Origin: Microbacteriaceae bacterium
GTDB taxonomy: Bacteria > Actinomycetota > Actinomycetes > Actinomycetales > Microbacteriaceae
DNA length: 40,986 bases
Assembly: GCA_014378715.1 (NCBI GenBank)
Contig: JACMNE010000059.1
Location: 1 to 40,986, forward strand
Reading direction: 5' to 3'
Position 1 is the stretch's first letter. Each line of letters begins with the position of its first letter. This document shows, one piece after another, positions 32,690 through 40,755 of this stretch. The notes under the pieces are model-generated. The model was not told the DNA's origin and did no database searches. It was given only the letters and a program-made list of their open reading frames with translations. The translations under genes were made by a program, and so were the position numbers.

Positions 32690-33648
32690 GCATCCGCTCC
32701 GAAGAAAAGGCCCGCACCAGCCAGATAGAGCGCGACGAGACGGCGGCCGCCGCCGGGGCCGCGGCGAAGATGAGGCGTCCGTCGAAGCTTGACGGGTCGA
32801 AGACGACCGAGTCGTCCCGCCGGTCGCGGATCATCGTCACCGCGATCCTCGCCGTGCTCGGCATCTACTTCCTGGTGCCGGTCTATTACGTCGTCGTCGC
32901 GGCGACGAAGACCACTGCCGACCTGTTCTCGACCAACGGGTTCCTGTTCGCGAACATGAACCTGATCGAGAATCTGCAGCTGGTCTTCACGTTCAACGGT
33001 GGCATCTTCATCCGCTGGTTCATGAACTCCATCCTCTACGCGGGCGTAGGTGCGGTCATCGCGACCTACCTCGCGGCCGCCGGGGGCTTCGCGCTCGCGA
33101 AGTACTCGTTCCGCGGGTCGAACATCGTGTTCGGCACGATCCTCGGCGGGGTGCTCGTGCCCGGCACCGCCACCGCGCTGCCGCTGTTCCTGCTGTTCAG
33201 TTCGATGGGCATCGCGAACACCTATTGGGCCGTGCTCATCCCCTCGCTCGTGTCGCCGTTCGGCCTGTTCCTCTGCCGCATCTACGCGAAGGCGTCGGTC
33301 GACGACTCGGTCATCGAGTCGGCCAGGCTCGACGGCGCGAGCGAGATGCGCATCTTCCACACCCTCGGGCTGCGGGCGATGACCCCGGCGCTCGTGACCG
33401 TGTTCCTGTTCCAACTCGTCGGCATCTGGAACAACTTCTTCCTGCCGCTGATCATGCTCGCCGACGAGAACCTCTACCCCATCACCCTCGGCCTCAACAA
33501 CTGGCGCAGCCAGGTCGACCGGCTGCCGGAGTTCTACCAGTTGACGACCGGCGGCGTACTCGTCTCGATCATTCCGCTGATCGTTGCCATGATCGTGCTG
33601 CAGAAGTTCTGGCGCGGCGGCCTCACCGACGGGGCGGTCAAGGGATGA
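32686..33648 (+). CDS. CUT1 sugar ABC transporter permease (MalG type)
   Basis: A 320-residue membrane protein with a 45-residue charged N-terminal tail, then IIVTAILAVLGIYFLVPVYY as first helix. The EAA motif is IESARLDGASEMRIF, and GIWNNFFLPLIML is the typical late segment. The start overlaps the previous stop by four bases. It forms the channel with the 31634 permease; the ATPase must come from elsewhere. Confidence 0.9.
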   Translation: MSIRSEEKARTSQIERDETAAAAGAAAKMRRPSKLDGSKTTESSRRSRIIVTAILAVLGIYFLVPVYYVVVAATKTTADLFSTNGFLFANMNLIENLQLVFTFNGGIFIRWFMNSILYAGVGAVIATYLAAAGGFALAKYSFRGSNIVFGTILGGVLVPGTATALPLFLLFSSMGIANTYWAVLIPSLVSPFGLFLCRIYAKASVDDSVIESARLDGASEMRIFHTLGLRAMTPALVTVFLFQLVGIWNNFFLPLIMLADENLYPITLGLNNWRSQVDRLPEFYQLTTGGVLVSIIPLIVAMIVLQKFWRGGLTDGAVKG

Positions 33649-33677
33649 CCCACCCCACCACCATTCAGGAGAATTCG

Positions 33678-36600
33678 ATGCCCCAGACCCCGTCCACCCA
33701 GACCCAGCTTCCCTACTACGAGGATTTCACCCCCGGCTCCGGCGCGCTCGACCCGGCCAGGTCCTGGCTCGACTCCTCGAGTCGCACTCTGGTGCTCGAC
33801 GGGCCGTGGCGGTTCCGCCTCTCACCCAGCCCGGTAGGGCTCGACGAGTCCGTCGCCGCGCCGGACTTCGACGACAGTGGCTGGGACACGATTCCGGTGC
33901 CGTCACATTGGGTGCTCGAGGGCCACGGTGCCTACGGGCTGCCGCAGTACACAAACGTGCAGTACCCGTTCCCGATCGATCCGCCCTACGTTCCCGACGC
34001 GAACCCCACCGGCGACTACCGCCGCAGCTTCGAGCTGCCGGGCGGCTGGCGGCCGGGCGGGCGCACCCTCCTGCGGTTCGACGGGGTCGAGTCGACGTTC
34101 AAGGTGTGGGTCAACGGCCACGAGGTCGGCACTGGCAAGGGCTCGCGGCTCAGCCACGAGTTCGACGTGACCGAGGCGCTCACCTCCGGTGCGAACACGA
34201 TCGCCGTGCGTGTGCACCAGTTCTCGAGCGCCAGCTACCTCGAGGACCAGGACCAGTGGTGGTTGCCGGGCATCTTCCGCGGCGTCACCCTCCTCGAGCG
34301 GCCCGTCGGCGGTCTCGACGACGTCTGGCTCACCGCCGACTTCGACCACACCACGGGCCGCGGCACGATCACCCCCGAGATCCGGGCAGCGGATGTCGCA
34401 TTCCCCGTCTCCCTGGACATCGTCGAGCTCGGGGTCCACGTGACCTGGGCGACGGCCGCCGATGTCGCACCGGTGGCGATCGCCGCGGTCGACCCGTGGA
34501 GCGCCGAGATCCCGCGCCTCTACACCGCCGTGGTGACCGGCGCCGCGGAGTCCGTCGAGCTCCGACTCGGCTTCCGCACCGTGCGCATCGTCGGCGACCT
34601 CTTCACCGTGAACGGCGCGCGCGTCGTCTTCCACGGCGTGAACCGCCACGAGGCGCATCCGGTGCGCGGCCGTGTCTTCGACGCCGATCACGCGCGCGCC
34701 GACCTCGAACTCATGAAGCGCCACAACATCAACGCGATCCGCACGAGCCACTACCCGCCACATCCGATTCTGCTGGACATCGCCGACGAGCTGGGATTCT
34801 GGGTCATCGACGAGTGCGACCTCGAGACCCATGGCTTCGAGGCGGCCGACAACCTGCGCAACCCGGCCAGGTGGGACCAGAATCCGAGCGACGACGGGCG
34901 CTGGGAGGCGGCCTACCTCGACCGCATCGAGCGCACCGTCGAGCGCGACAAGAACCACCCGAGTGTGGTCCTGTGGTCGCTCGGCAACGAGTCGGGCACC
35001 GGGCGCAACCTCGCGCTCATGTCGCAGTGGGTCCACCGGCGCGACCCGGGGCGCCCCGTGCATTACGAGGGCGACTACACCGGCCAGTACACCGACGTCT
35101 ACTCGCGGATGTACGCGAGCCTCGAGGAGACCGAGTCGATCGGCAGCGACAGTATTCCGGGACTGCTGCTCGACTGCACCGCCGGCGAGAGCGCCAGGAA
35201 CCGCCTCAAGCCCTTCATCCTCTGCGAGTACGTGCACGCGATGGGCAACGGGCCCGGGTCGATCGCCGAATACGAGGCGCTCACCGTGGCCTACCCGCGA
35301 CTGCACGGCGGCTTCGTCTGGGAGTGGCGCGACCACGGCATCCTCACCCGCACCGCCGACGGGGTGCCCTTCCACGGCTACGGCGGCGACTTCGGCGAGG
35401 TCGTGCACGACGGCAACTTCGTGATGGACGGCATGATCCTCAGCGACGACATCCCCACCCCTGGACTGGCCGAGTACCGGGCCGTGGTGCAGCCGATCGT
35501 GTTCGGCGCGCTCGTGGATGGCGCTTTCCCCCTCCATAACCGCTACCACTCGGCGTCGACGGCGCACCTGCGCTTCGCCTGGTCGCTCGAGCGCGACGGG
35601 CACGAGATGGCGTCCAGCGACCTCGAGGTGCCCTGCGTCGCGGCGGGGGAGAGCGCCTCGGTGGCGCTGCCCGACGCGGCCCTTTCCGTGTCCGGCACGG
35701 GAGAGTGGTGGGTGACCGTGCGTGCCGTTCTCTCAGCGGATGTCGCGTGGGCCGCCAGGGGCCACGTGGTCGCCGTCGCGCAGTACGCCATCGCGGGGGC
35801 CGGGGTTCCCGGCGCCCCCGTGGGCACCTCGGCTGGCGCGCAGCATCCGCTCGCCGAGGGAGGCACTGCGGGAGGCGCTGCGGGAGGCGCCTCAGGAACC
35901 GGCTCCGGGATCGTGGACGGTGACGCGTTCGTGCTGGGCGGGGCGCGGTTCGACCTGCGCACCGGCTCGCTGCGCTCGCTCGGATCGCTTGCCGTCGATG
36001 GGCCGCAGCTCGAGCTGTGGCGCGCACCGACCGACAACGACCGTTCGGACAGTCGGGGCTCCTACGAGCTCGGCGACCCGAAACTGACCTTCGGCGAGGG
36101 GGTGCCCGGGCCGCCGAGCGAGATACGCTGGCGCGGACGCGGCCTGGACCGGCTGGTGCACAGGGTGACCTCGGTGGTGCCGGGGGAGGTCGGCCTCGAC
36201 GTGCGCGTGCGCACCTCGGCGGCGAACAACCGCGACTGCGTCGAGACGACGTATCGCTGGACCGTCGACACGCAGGGCGCGCTCGCGCTGCGGGTCGAGA
36301 TCGCTCCGTCCCGCGGCTGGGACACCACGTGGCCTCGGATGGGCATCCGCTTCGCGCTGCCGGGCACGCTCGAGACGGCCGACTGGTTCGGCACCGGGCC
36401 GCTCGAGTCCTATCCGGACAGCCGGCGGGCGGCGCTCGTGGGCCGTTACAGCTCCGCGATCGACGCCCTGTCGGCCGGGTACGCCCGACCGCAGGAGACC
36501 GGGCACCGCAGCGACGTCCGGGAGCTGACGCTGGGGGAGAGTGGGGGTGCGGAGCTCGACATCCGCTTCCAGGGCGACGAGCAGGGCCGCCTGCCAGGAT

Positions 36601-36800
36601 TCACTGCCTCGCGGCACACCGCGCACGAGATCGACGCGGCCACCCACCCGCACGAGCTGCCGGCGAGCTCGCACGTGCACCTCTATGTGGACGCGGCGCA
36701 GCACGGTCTCGGATCGCGCGCCTGCGGCATCGACGTGCTGCCGCAGTACGCGCTGTGGCCCAGTGCGCGGAGCCTGGCGCTGACGCTGTCCGTGCGGTAG
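33678..36800 (+). CDS. lacZ: Beta-galactosidase, glycoside hydrolase family 2
   Basis: A 1,040-residue cytoplasmic enzyme hydrolysing beta-galactosides such as lactose. Domain order is LacZ-like: sugar-binding jelly roll (about 40-210), immunoglobulin-like domain, TIM barrel (from about 305, GVNRHEAHPVRGR), and the C-terminal beta-galactosidase small-chain domain (from about 755). LWSLGNESG gives acid/base E438, and FILCEYVHAMGNG gives nucleophile E517. An in-frame ATG at 33645 overlaps the permease stop, but AGGAGA (33667-33672) six bases before 33678 favours the later start. A Gly/Ala-rich linker (EGGTAGGAAGGASGTGSG), encoded by short tandem repeats, joins two C-terminal domains. It is the last gene of the operon, before a strong hairpin. 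Confidence 0.94.
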   Translation: MPQTPSTQTQLPYYEDFTPGSGALDPARSWLDSSSRTLVLDGPWRFRLSPSPVGLDESVAAPDFDDSGWDTIPVPSHWVLEGHGAYGLPQYTNVQYPFPIDPPYVPDANPTGDYRRSFELPGGWRPGGRTLLRFDGVESTFKVWVNGHEVGTGKGSRLSHEFDVTEALTSGANTIAVRVHQFSSASYLEDQDQWWLPGIFRGVTLLERPVGGLDDVWLTADFDHTTGRGTITPEIRAADVAFPVSLDIVELGVHVTWATAADVAPVAIAAVDPWSAEIPRLYTAVVTGAAESVELRLGFRTVRIVGDLFTVNGARVVFHGVNRHEAHPVRGRVFDADHARADLELMKRHNINAIRTSHYPPHPILLDIADELGFWVIDECDLETHGFEAADNLRNPARWDQNPSDDGRWEAAYLDRIERTVERDKNHPSVVLWSLGNESGTGRNLALMSQWVHRRDPGRPVHYEGDYTGQYTDVYSRMYASLEETESIGSDSIPGLLLDCTAGESARNRLKPFILCEYVHAMGNGPGSIAEYEALTVAYPRLHGGFVWEWRDHGILTRTADGVPFHGYGGDFGEVVHDGNFVMDGMILSDDIPTPGLAEYRAVVQPIVFGALVDGAFPLHNRYHSASTAHLRFAWSLERDGHEMASSDLEVPCVAAGESASVALPDAALSVSGTGEWWVTVRAVLSADVAWAARGHVVAVAQYAIAGAGVPGAPVGTSAGAQHPLAEGGTAGGAAGGASGTGSGIVDGDAFVLGGARFDLRTGSLRSLGSLAVDGPQLELWRAPTDNDRSDSRGSYELGDPKLTFGEGVPGPPSEIRWRGRGLDRLVHRVTSVVPGEVGLDVRVRTSAANNRDCVETTYRWTVDTQGALALRVEIAPSRGWDTTWPRMGIRFALPGTLETADWFGTGPLESYPDSRRAALVGRYSSAIDALSAGYARPQETGHRSDVRELTLGESGGAELDIRFQGDEQGRLPGFTASRHTAHEIDAATHPHELPASSHVHLYVDAAQHGLGSRACGIDVLPQYALWPSARSLALTLSVR

Positions 36801-36818
36801 CGGGCGCTCTGACGGGGG

Positions 36819-36848
36819 AAGGGGCGGGGCGCGAACGCCCCGCCCCTT
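36819..36848 (+). terminator. Transcription terminator hairpin after lacZ
   Basis: AAGGGGCGGGGCG (36819-36831), a CGAA loop and the exact reverse complement (36836-36848) form a 13-bp GC-rich stem 18 bp after the lacZ stop. No T-run follows immediately, as is usual for actinobacterial terminators. Confidence 0.85.
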
Positions 36849-36882
36849 GACGCCCCTCCGGGACGGGCGTAGTTTTTCCATT

Positions 36883-36902
36883 ACCTGAATCGGGTATCAG
36901 GT
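36883..36902. promoter_or_regulatory. Inverted repeat upstream of the esterase gene (possible operator)
   Basis: ACCTGA and TCAGGT are separated by eight bases, 87 bp before the esterase ATG. An AT-rich stretch (GTAGTTTTTCCATTA) lies just upstream, suggesting a promoter area. The binder is unknown. Confidence 0.45.
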
Positions 36903-36988
36903 TTGTGCCTTGCTGGCGCGCTTCGAGCTGTGCTGCTCAGCGTGTCCGCCGCTCTGCGGGCGCCGGCCTGGCGAACATTGGAGAAACG

Positions 36989-38260
36989 ATGAAGATTCCC
37001 CTCATGAGACGCGCCGGCCTGGGGCGCCTCGCCCTGGCCGCCGCGGTGGCCGGGCTGCTGCTCACCTCCGTCGTGCCGGATGGCGCGGCATCCGCTGCAG
37101 GATCGTGGACGACCGAGACCATCGCCGGAATGAGCGTCAAGGTCTACACGCCCACCACCGCGCCGGCCGTGGATGGCAAGCGTGCGCTGATGGTCAACCT
37201 GCACGGCTGTGTGCAGACGAACGCCGCGCTGCAGACGGCGGGCAACTGGACCGCCACCGCCGACCGCTACGGCATGGTCGTCGCGATCCCCGCGGCGCCG
37301 AACGGCGGGGTGATCGCCGGCTGCTGGGACTACTTCGACACCAACCACAGTCGCAGCGCTCCCGCACGGCACGATGACAACCTGCTCGGGCTTGTCGACA
37401 CGCTCCTCGCCAGGTCGGCTCTCAACGTCGACGCCGACCAGGTGTACCTCTCCGGCCTGTCATCAGGCGGCGGCGAGACGATGGTCATGGGGTGCCTCGC
37501 CCCCGATGTCTTCGCCGGCATCGGCGTCAACGCGGGGCCGACGGTCGGCACCACCTCCGGCCAGATCGGCTACGTCGCCACCACGGAGAGCGCGGGCACG
37601 GCGACCTGCCGAGGCTTCGCCGGCAGTCACAGCGCCGGGTTCGCGACGCAGCTGACCTCCGTCATCTACGGCAGCGACGACTCGACCGTCGCGCCCGGCT
37701 ACAACCCCCTCAACGCGAGGATCATGGCGGGCATCTACGGGGCCACGACCACCTCGACGTTCGGCCTGTCTGGATTCTCGGGCACGAACACCGCGGGCAG
37801 CGGCACGATGTATGCGGATGCCGCGGGCCCGCGCGTCTCGCTGGTTCAGAACACGGGGCTCGGGCACAACTGGCCGGCCGGCGCTGCCCCGGGTGGCAGC
37901 TACATCAGCGCGAACAGCCTGGACTACCCCGCCTACGTGACCGGCTTCTTCTTCGACAACAACCGCCGGGTCGATGGCGGCACCGTTCCGGACCCGGACC
38001 CGACGCCGTCGCCTTCGCCTTCGCCGGATCCGACGCCCGGCCCCGACCCGACACCGACGCCGGACCCGGACGCCCCCTATTGCGGCACGGCGACCAACGC
38101 CGCCCACCAGGCGGCGGGCCGCGCCATCAGCTACGGCAACAACCCCTATAACCCGTACTACGCGATCGGCAGCCAGAACTATCTGGGCCAGGGCGATGCG
38201 ACCCTCTCGACGCTGAGCCAGACCGGCGACGCGCGCTATGAGGTGGTCGCCGCCTGCTGA
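36989..38260 (+). CDS. Secreted PHB-depolymerase-like esterase
   Basis: A 423-residue exported alpha/beta hydrolase of the extracellular polyhydroxyalkanoate depolymerase/feruloyl-esterase group. A signal peptide (basic MKIPLMRR, hydrophobic core, cleavage near SAAG at about residue 37) precedes the catalytic domain. LHGCVQ (71-76) is the oxyanion segment, GLSSG (156-160) the lipase box with S158, an Asp near 230 (YGSDDSTV) and H293 (LGHNWP) complete the triad. A Pro-Asp-rich linker (about 333-361) leads to a Cys-framed C-terminal domain (YCGTATNAAHQAAGRA to VVAAC) known from PHB depolymerases, possibly polymer-binding. The ATG at 36989 has TTGGAGAAA before it. It is monocistronic, between two hairpins. 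Polymer versus feruloyl-ester specificity cannot be told by eye. Confidence 0.87.
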   Translation: MKIPLMRRAGLGRLALAAAVAGLLLTSVVPDGAASAAGSWTTETIAGMSVKVYTPTTAPAVDGKRALMVNLHGCVQTNAALQTAGNWTATADRYGMVVAIPAAPNGGVIAGCWDYFDTNHSRSAPARHDDNLLGLVDTLLARSALNVDADQVYLSGLSSGGGETMVMGCLAPDVFAGIGVNAGPTVGTTSGQIGYVATTESAGTATCRGFAGSHSAGFATQLTSVIYGSDDSTVAPGYNPLNARIMAGIYGATTTSTFGLSGFSGTNTAGSGTMYADAAGPRVSLVQNTGLGHNWPAGAAPGGSYISANSLDYPAYVTGFFFDNNRRVDGGTVPDPDPTPSPSPSPDPTPGPDPTPTPDPDAPYCGTATNAAHQAAGRAISYGNNPYNPYYAIGSQNYLGQGDATLSTLSQTGDARYEVVAAC

Positions 38261-38271
38261 GGGGGCGTGGG

Positions 38272-38293
38272 GTCAGCGCCGCCAGGCGCTGAC
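38272..38293 (+). terminator. Hairpin after the esterase gene, also seed of the tandem repeat
   Basis: GTCAGCGCC (38272-38280), loop GCCA and GGCGCTGAC (38285-38293) form a perfect 9-bp stem 12 bp after the stop. The core of this hairpin is repeated in each unit of the following 51-bp array. Confidence 0.65.
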
Positions 38294-38446
38294 AAGAAGG
38301 TGGGAGCCGGAGGTCTTCCTGTGGTGGCGCCGCCAGGCGCTGACAAGAAGGTGGGAGCCGGAGGTCTTCCTGTGGTGGCGCCGCCAGGCGCTGACAAGAA
38401 GGTGCATGCCGGAGGTCTTCCTGTGGTGGCGCCGCCAGGCGCTGAC
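38278..38446 (+). repeat. 51-bp tandem repeat, 3.3 copies
   Basis: Units start at 38278, 38329 and 38380, with a 16-bp partial copy at 38431. Units 1 and 2 are identical; unit 3 differs by GGAG to CATG in the middle. Each unit carries the GCGCC-GCCA-GGCGC stem. All six frames are largely open because 51 is divisible by three, but no start signal or family match supports a protein. It is unrelated to the 51-bp direct repeat at 1558/8580 despite equal length. Confidence 0.92.
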
Positions 38447-38498
38447 GTGCCAGGAGCCGCACGTTACGGCGGGGGTTGTGCCAGCGCGAATTCTCTGT

Positions 38499-38690
38499 GG
38501 CGGGGGTTTTCGCTTACGGCGGGGTGAACGCCGGGATCGGGGTCGCGCTTCGGCGGGGGTAATGGCACCGCCGCTTTCGCTTCGGCGGGGGTTTTCGCCG
38601 TCGGCGGGGTAAACGCCGAAATCGGGGTCGCGCTTCGGCGGCGGTTGCGGACTGCGGCGGGGCCTACGCCACGAGGGGTTTCGCTTCGGC
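38499..38690 (+). repeat. Degenerate GGCGGGG-core repeat with 85-bp period
   Basis: The core GGCGGGG recurs with spacing 19, 34 and 32 bp, summing to 85 bp. The stretch from 38499 (GGCGGGGGTTTTCGCTTACG) aligns with 38584 (GGCGGGGGTTTTCGCCGTCG) and continues through TGAACGCCG/TAAACGCCG and ATCGGGGTCGCGCTTCGGCG. Cores at 38468 and 38806 flank it. I see no gene in 38261-38960; this repeat occupies its middle. Confidence 0.7.
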
Positions 38691-38891
38691 GGGGCATAAC
38701 GCGTACGGCTGGCGGCGCGCGGTGCGCCGCTGTCCGCAGCGGGCGCCGCAGCGTTTCCCTCCTCGAGCGGATGTCGCTGCGGCGCCGAATGCGGACTGCG
38801 GCGGGGCAAACGCCGGCCGAATACGGATCCTGCCGCCGGTTGCGGTGCCAGCAGACCGGCACCGCGCCGCAGACCGCGTCACCGGCCCGGG

Positions 38892-38956
38892 CGCCTCAGG
38901 CATTCGCCTCAGGCATTCGCCTCCGGCATTCGCCTCAGGCATTCGCCTCCGGCATC
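38892..38956 (+). repeat. 13-bp tandem repeat, five copies
   Basis: CGCCTCAGGCATT, with A/C variation at position 7, repeats at 38892, 38905, 38918, 38931 and 38944, ending four bases before the stop of the acyl-CoA synthetase. A 13-bp period would break any reading frame, so it is noncoding. Confidence 0.92.
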
Positions 38957-38960
38957 GACC

Positions 38961-40667
38961 TCAGGCAGCGGCGACCGGCACCGCGACGACAACCAGGGCG
39001 ATCGCCGGTGTGGGGTTCGCCGGCACCACCACCTCACCGTGCCCGACCCGCAGAGTCACCTTCATGATCTTTCCGGTGGCGGTGCGGGGGAGGTCGTTCA
39101 CGAAGATGACGAAGTCGGGCACCTTGAAGCCGGCGATCATCAGCCGAGTGTGCGCGAGGATCTGCTCGGCGCTGGCCTCGTGTCCCTCGCGCAGCACGAT
39201 GTACGCCTTCGGGCGCTCTCCCCACTTCGGGTGCGGAGTGCCGACGACCGCCGCGTCGAGCACGGCCGGGTGCGACACGAGGGCGTTCTCGACCTCGATG
39301 GTCGAGATGTTCTCGCCGCCAGAGATGATGATGTCCTTGGCGCGGTCCTTGATCTCGACGTAGCCGTCCGGGTGCATGACCGCGAGGTCGCCGGTGTGGA
39401 ACCAGCCGCCGCGGAACGCCTCGGCGGTGGCCGAGGGGTCGTTGAAGTAGCCCGCCATCACGTTGTTGCCGCGCAGCACGATCTCGCCGATGGTGAGCCC
39501 ATCTCGCGGCACGTCGACGAGGTCGCCGTCGATGAGGTCGGCGTCGACGACCCGCGGTGCCTCCGCCTGGATCATCGCGACACCCTGACGCGACACCTTC
39601 TCGGCGCGCTCCGCGGCGGAGAGGAGGTCCCACTCGCTCTGGTACTCGCAGATCGTGAACGGACCGTAGACCTCGGTGAGCCCGTAGACGTGCACGACCG
39701 TGATGCCGAGCCGTTCGAGCTGCTCGATGACGGTGGGCGAGGGTGGGGCCCCGGCCGTGGTGATTCGCAGCGGCCGGTCCACCGGGTGCGCCTCGTCCGC
39801 GTTCGCGATCATGCTGCAGACGGTGGGCGCCCCGCAGAGGTTCGTGATGCCGAGCCGGTCGATGGCTTCCCACACCGCCTCGGGGCGCACGGTGCGGATC
39901 GGCACATGGGTGGAGCTCGCCGCGGTGACCGCCCACGGAGTGCACCATCCGTTGCAGTGGAACATCGGCAGGGTCCACAGGTAGACCGAGTCGTGTCCGA
40001 AGGAGTTGTGGAACACCTCGCCGAGCGCATTGAGGTAGGCGCCGCGGTGTGTGTACATCACGCCCTTCGGGGTGCCTGTCGTGCCGGAGGTGTAGTTGAT
40101 CGAGATGACCGTGCGCTCGTCGTCGATCGTCCAGCGCACGGGCTCGGCGACCGCCCCGTGCAGGGGCTGGCCCGATTCGATGAAGACGGTGTAGGACTCG
40201 TGAGAGGGGCCCACCGGAACGGCGGTGCGCGCGAACTCCGGATCCGCGATCTCGATCACGGCGGCGAGGGTGTCGGTCGCGGCGAACGCGTCGCCGACCA
40301 TGCCGGTCAGTTCGGAGTCGACGAACAGCAGCCGCGCCCCGCAGTGCGCGAGCACGTGATGGATCTCCCGCTGCGACAGCCGGGAATTCAGCGCGACGAG
40401 CACCCCGCCGGCGAGCGGCACCGCGAAGTGCGCGATCAGCATCTCGGGGATGTTCGGCGCCAGCACCACCACCCGGTCGCCTGGCTCGATCCGCGCCCGG
40501 ATCGCCCGCGCGAGCTCCTCCGCCTCGGCCGCGAACTGCGCGTAGGTCCAGCGGCGCTCGCCGTAGACGATCGCCTCCTTCTGCGGGAACACCTCGGCCG
40601 AGCGCTGCAGGAACCGCAGTGGGGTGAGTGGGGCGTCGTTGGCGCTGGTCGGGGTGATCGTGGTCAC
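38961..40667 (-). CDS. Acyl-CoA synthetase (AMP-forming)
   Basis: A 568-residue adenylate-forming enzyme joining a carboxylic (fatty) acid to CoA. The ATP-binding motif is YTSGTTGTPKG, the acyl-AMP motif region is YGLTEVYGPF, and the hinge reads GWFHTGDLAVMHPDGYVEIKDRAKD, followed by ISGGENIS. The C-terminal catalytic lysine is in TATGKIMK. This fits AlkK-like medium/long-chain acyl-CoA ligases. The GTG at 40667 is chosen because AAGGAG (40675-40680) precedes it with normal spacing. The last 20 residues are an Ala/Val-rich extension (ALVVVAVPVAAA) bordering the repeat region, probably an unstructured tail. It follows an acyl-CoA dehydrogenase in the same direction, suggesting fatty-acid breakdown. 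Confidence 0.92.
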   Translation of the reverse strand: MTTITPTSANDAPLTPLRFLQRSAEVFPQKEAIVYGERRWTYAQFAAEAEELARAIRARIEPGDRVVVLAPNIPEMLIAHFAVPLAGGVLVALNSRLSQREIHHVLAHCGARLLFVDSELTGMVGDAFAATDTLAAVIEIADPEFARTAVPVGPSHESYTVFIESGQPLHGAVAEPVRWTIDDERTVISINYTSGTTGTPKGVMYTHRGAYLNALGEVFHNSFGHDSVYLWTLPMFHCNGWCTPWAVTAASSTHVPIRTVRPEAVWEAIDRLGITNLCGAPTVCSMIANADEAHPVDRPLRITTAGAPPSPTVIEQLERLGITVVHVYGLTEVYGPFTICEYQSEWDLLSAAERAEKVSRQGVAMIQAEAPRVVDADLIDGDLVDVPRDGLTIGEIVLRGNNVMAGYFNDPSATAEAFRGGWFHTGDLAVMHPDGYVEIKDRAKDIIISGGENISTIEVENALVSHPAVLDAAVVGTPHPKWGERPKAYIVLREGHEASAEQILAHTRLMIAGFKVPDFVIFVNDLPRTATGKIMKVTLRVGHGEVVVPANPTPAIALVVVAVPVAAA

Positions 40668-40713
40668 GGTGGGACTCCTTCGTCTGTGGGTGAATTGGCG
40701 TCGGTGTGTGTGG

Positions 40714-40741
40714 GAGAGCGGATGACGCGACATCCGCTCTC
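40714..40741. promoter_or_regulatory. Hairpin between acyl-CoA dehydrogenase and acyl-CoA synthetase
   Basis: GAGAGCGGATG (40714-40724) and CATCCGCTCTC (40731-40741) form a perfect 11-bp inverted repeat with a six-base loop. It may be a terminator or attenuator in the 88-bp gap, or a protein site. It contains the AGCGGATG word that recurs through the window. Confidence 0.55.
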
Positions 40742-40755
40742 GGGAACGGGATAGG

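Noticed and set aside
33645-33677. Earlier lacZ start overlapping the permease stop
   Set aside because: It lacks a good ribosome-binding site of its own, whereas AGGAGA is well placed for 33678; both remain possible, but 33678 is better supported.
38278-38446. CRISPR-like array
   Set aside because: The 51-bp units are directly adjacent with no variable spacers, and no cas genes are present.
38273-38809. Protein with a 17-residue repeat on the minus strand
   Set aside because: Open in several frames only because 51 is divisible by three; no start signal, promoter or family match, and the rest of the frame is Arg/Pro-rich shadow-like sequence.
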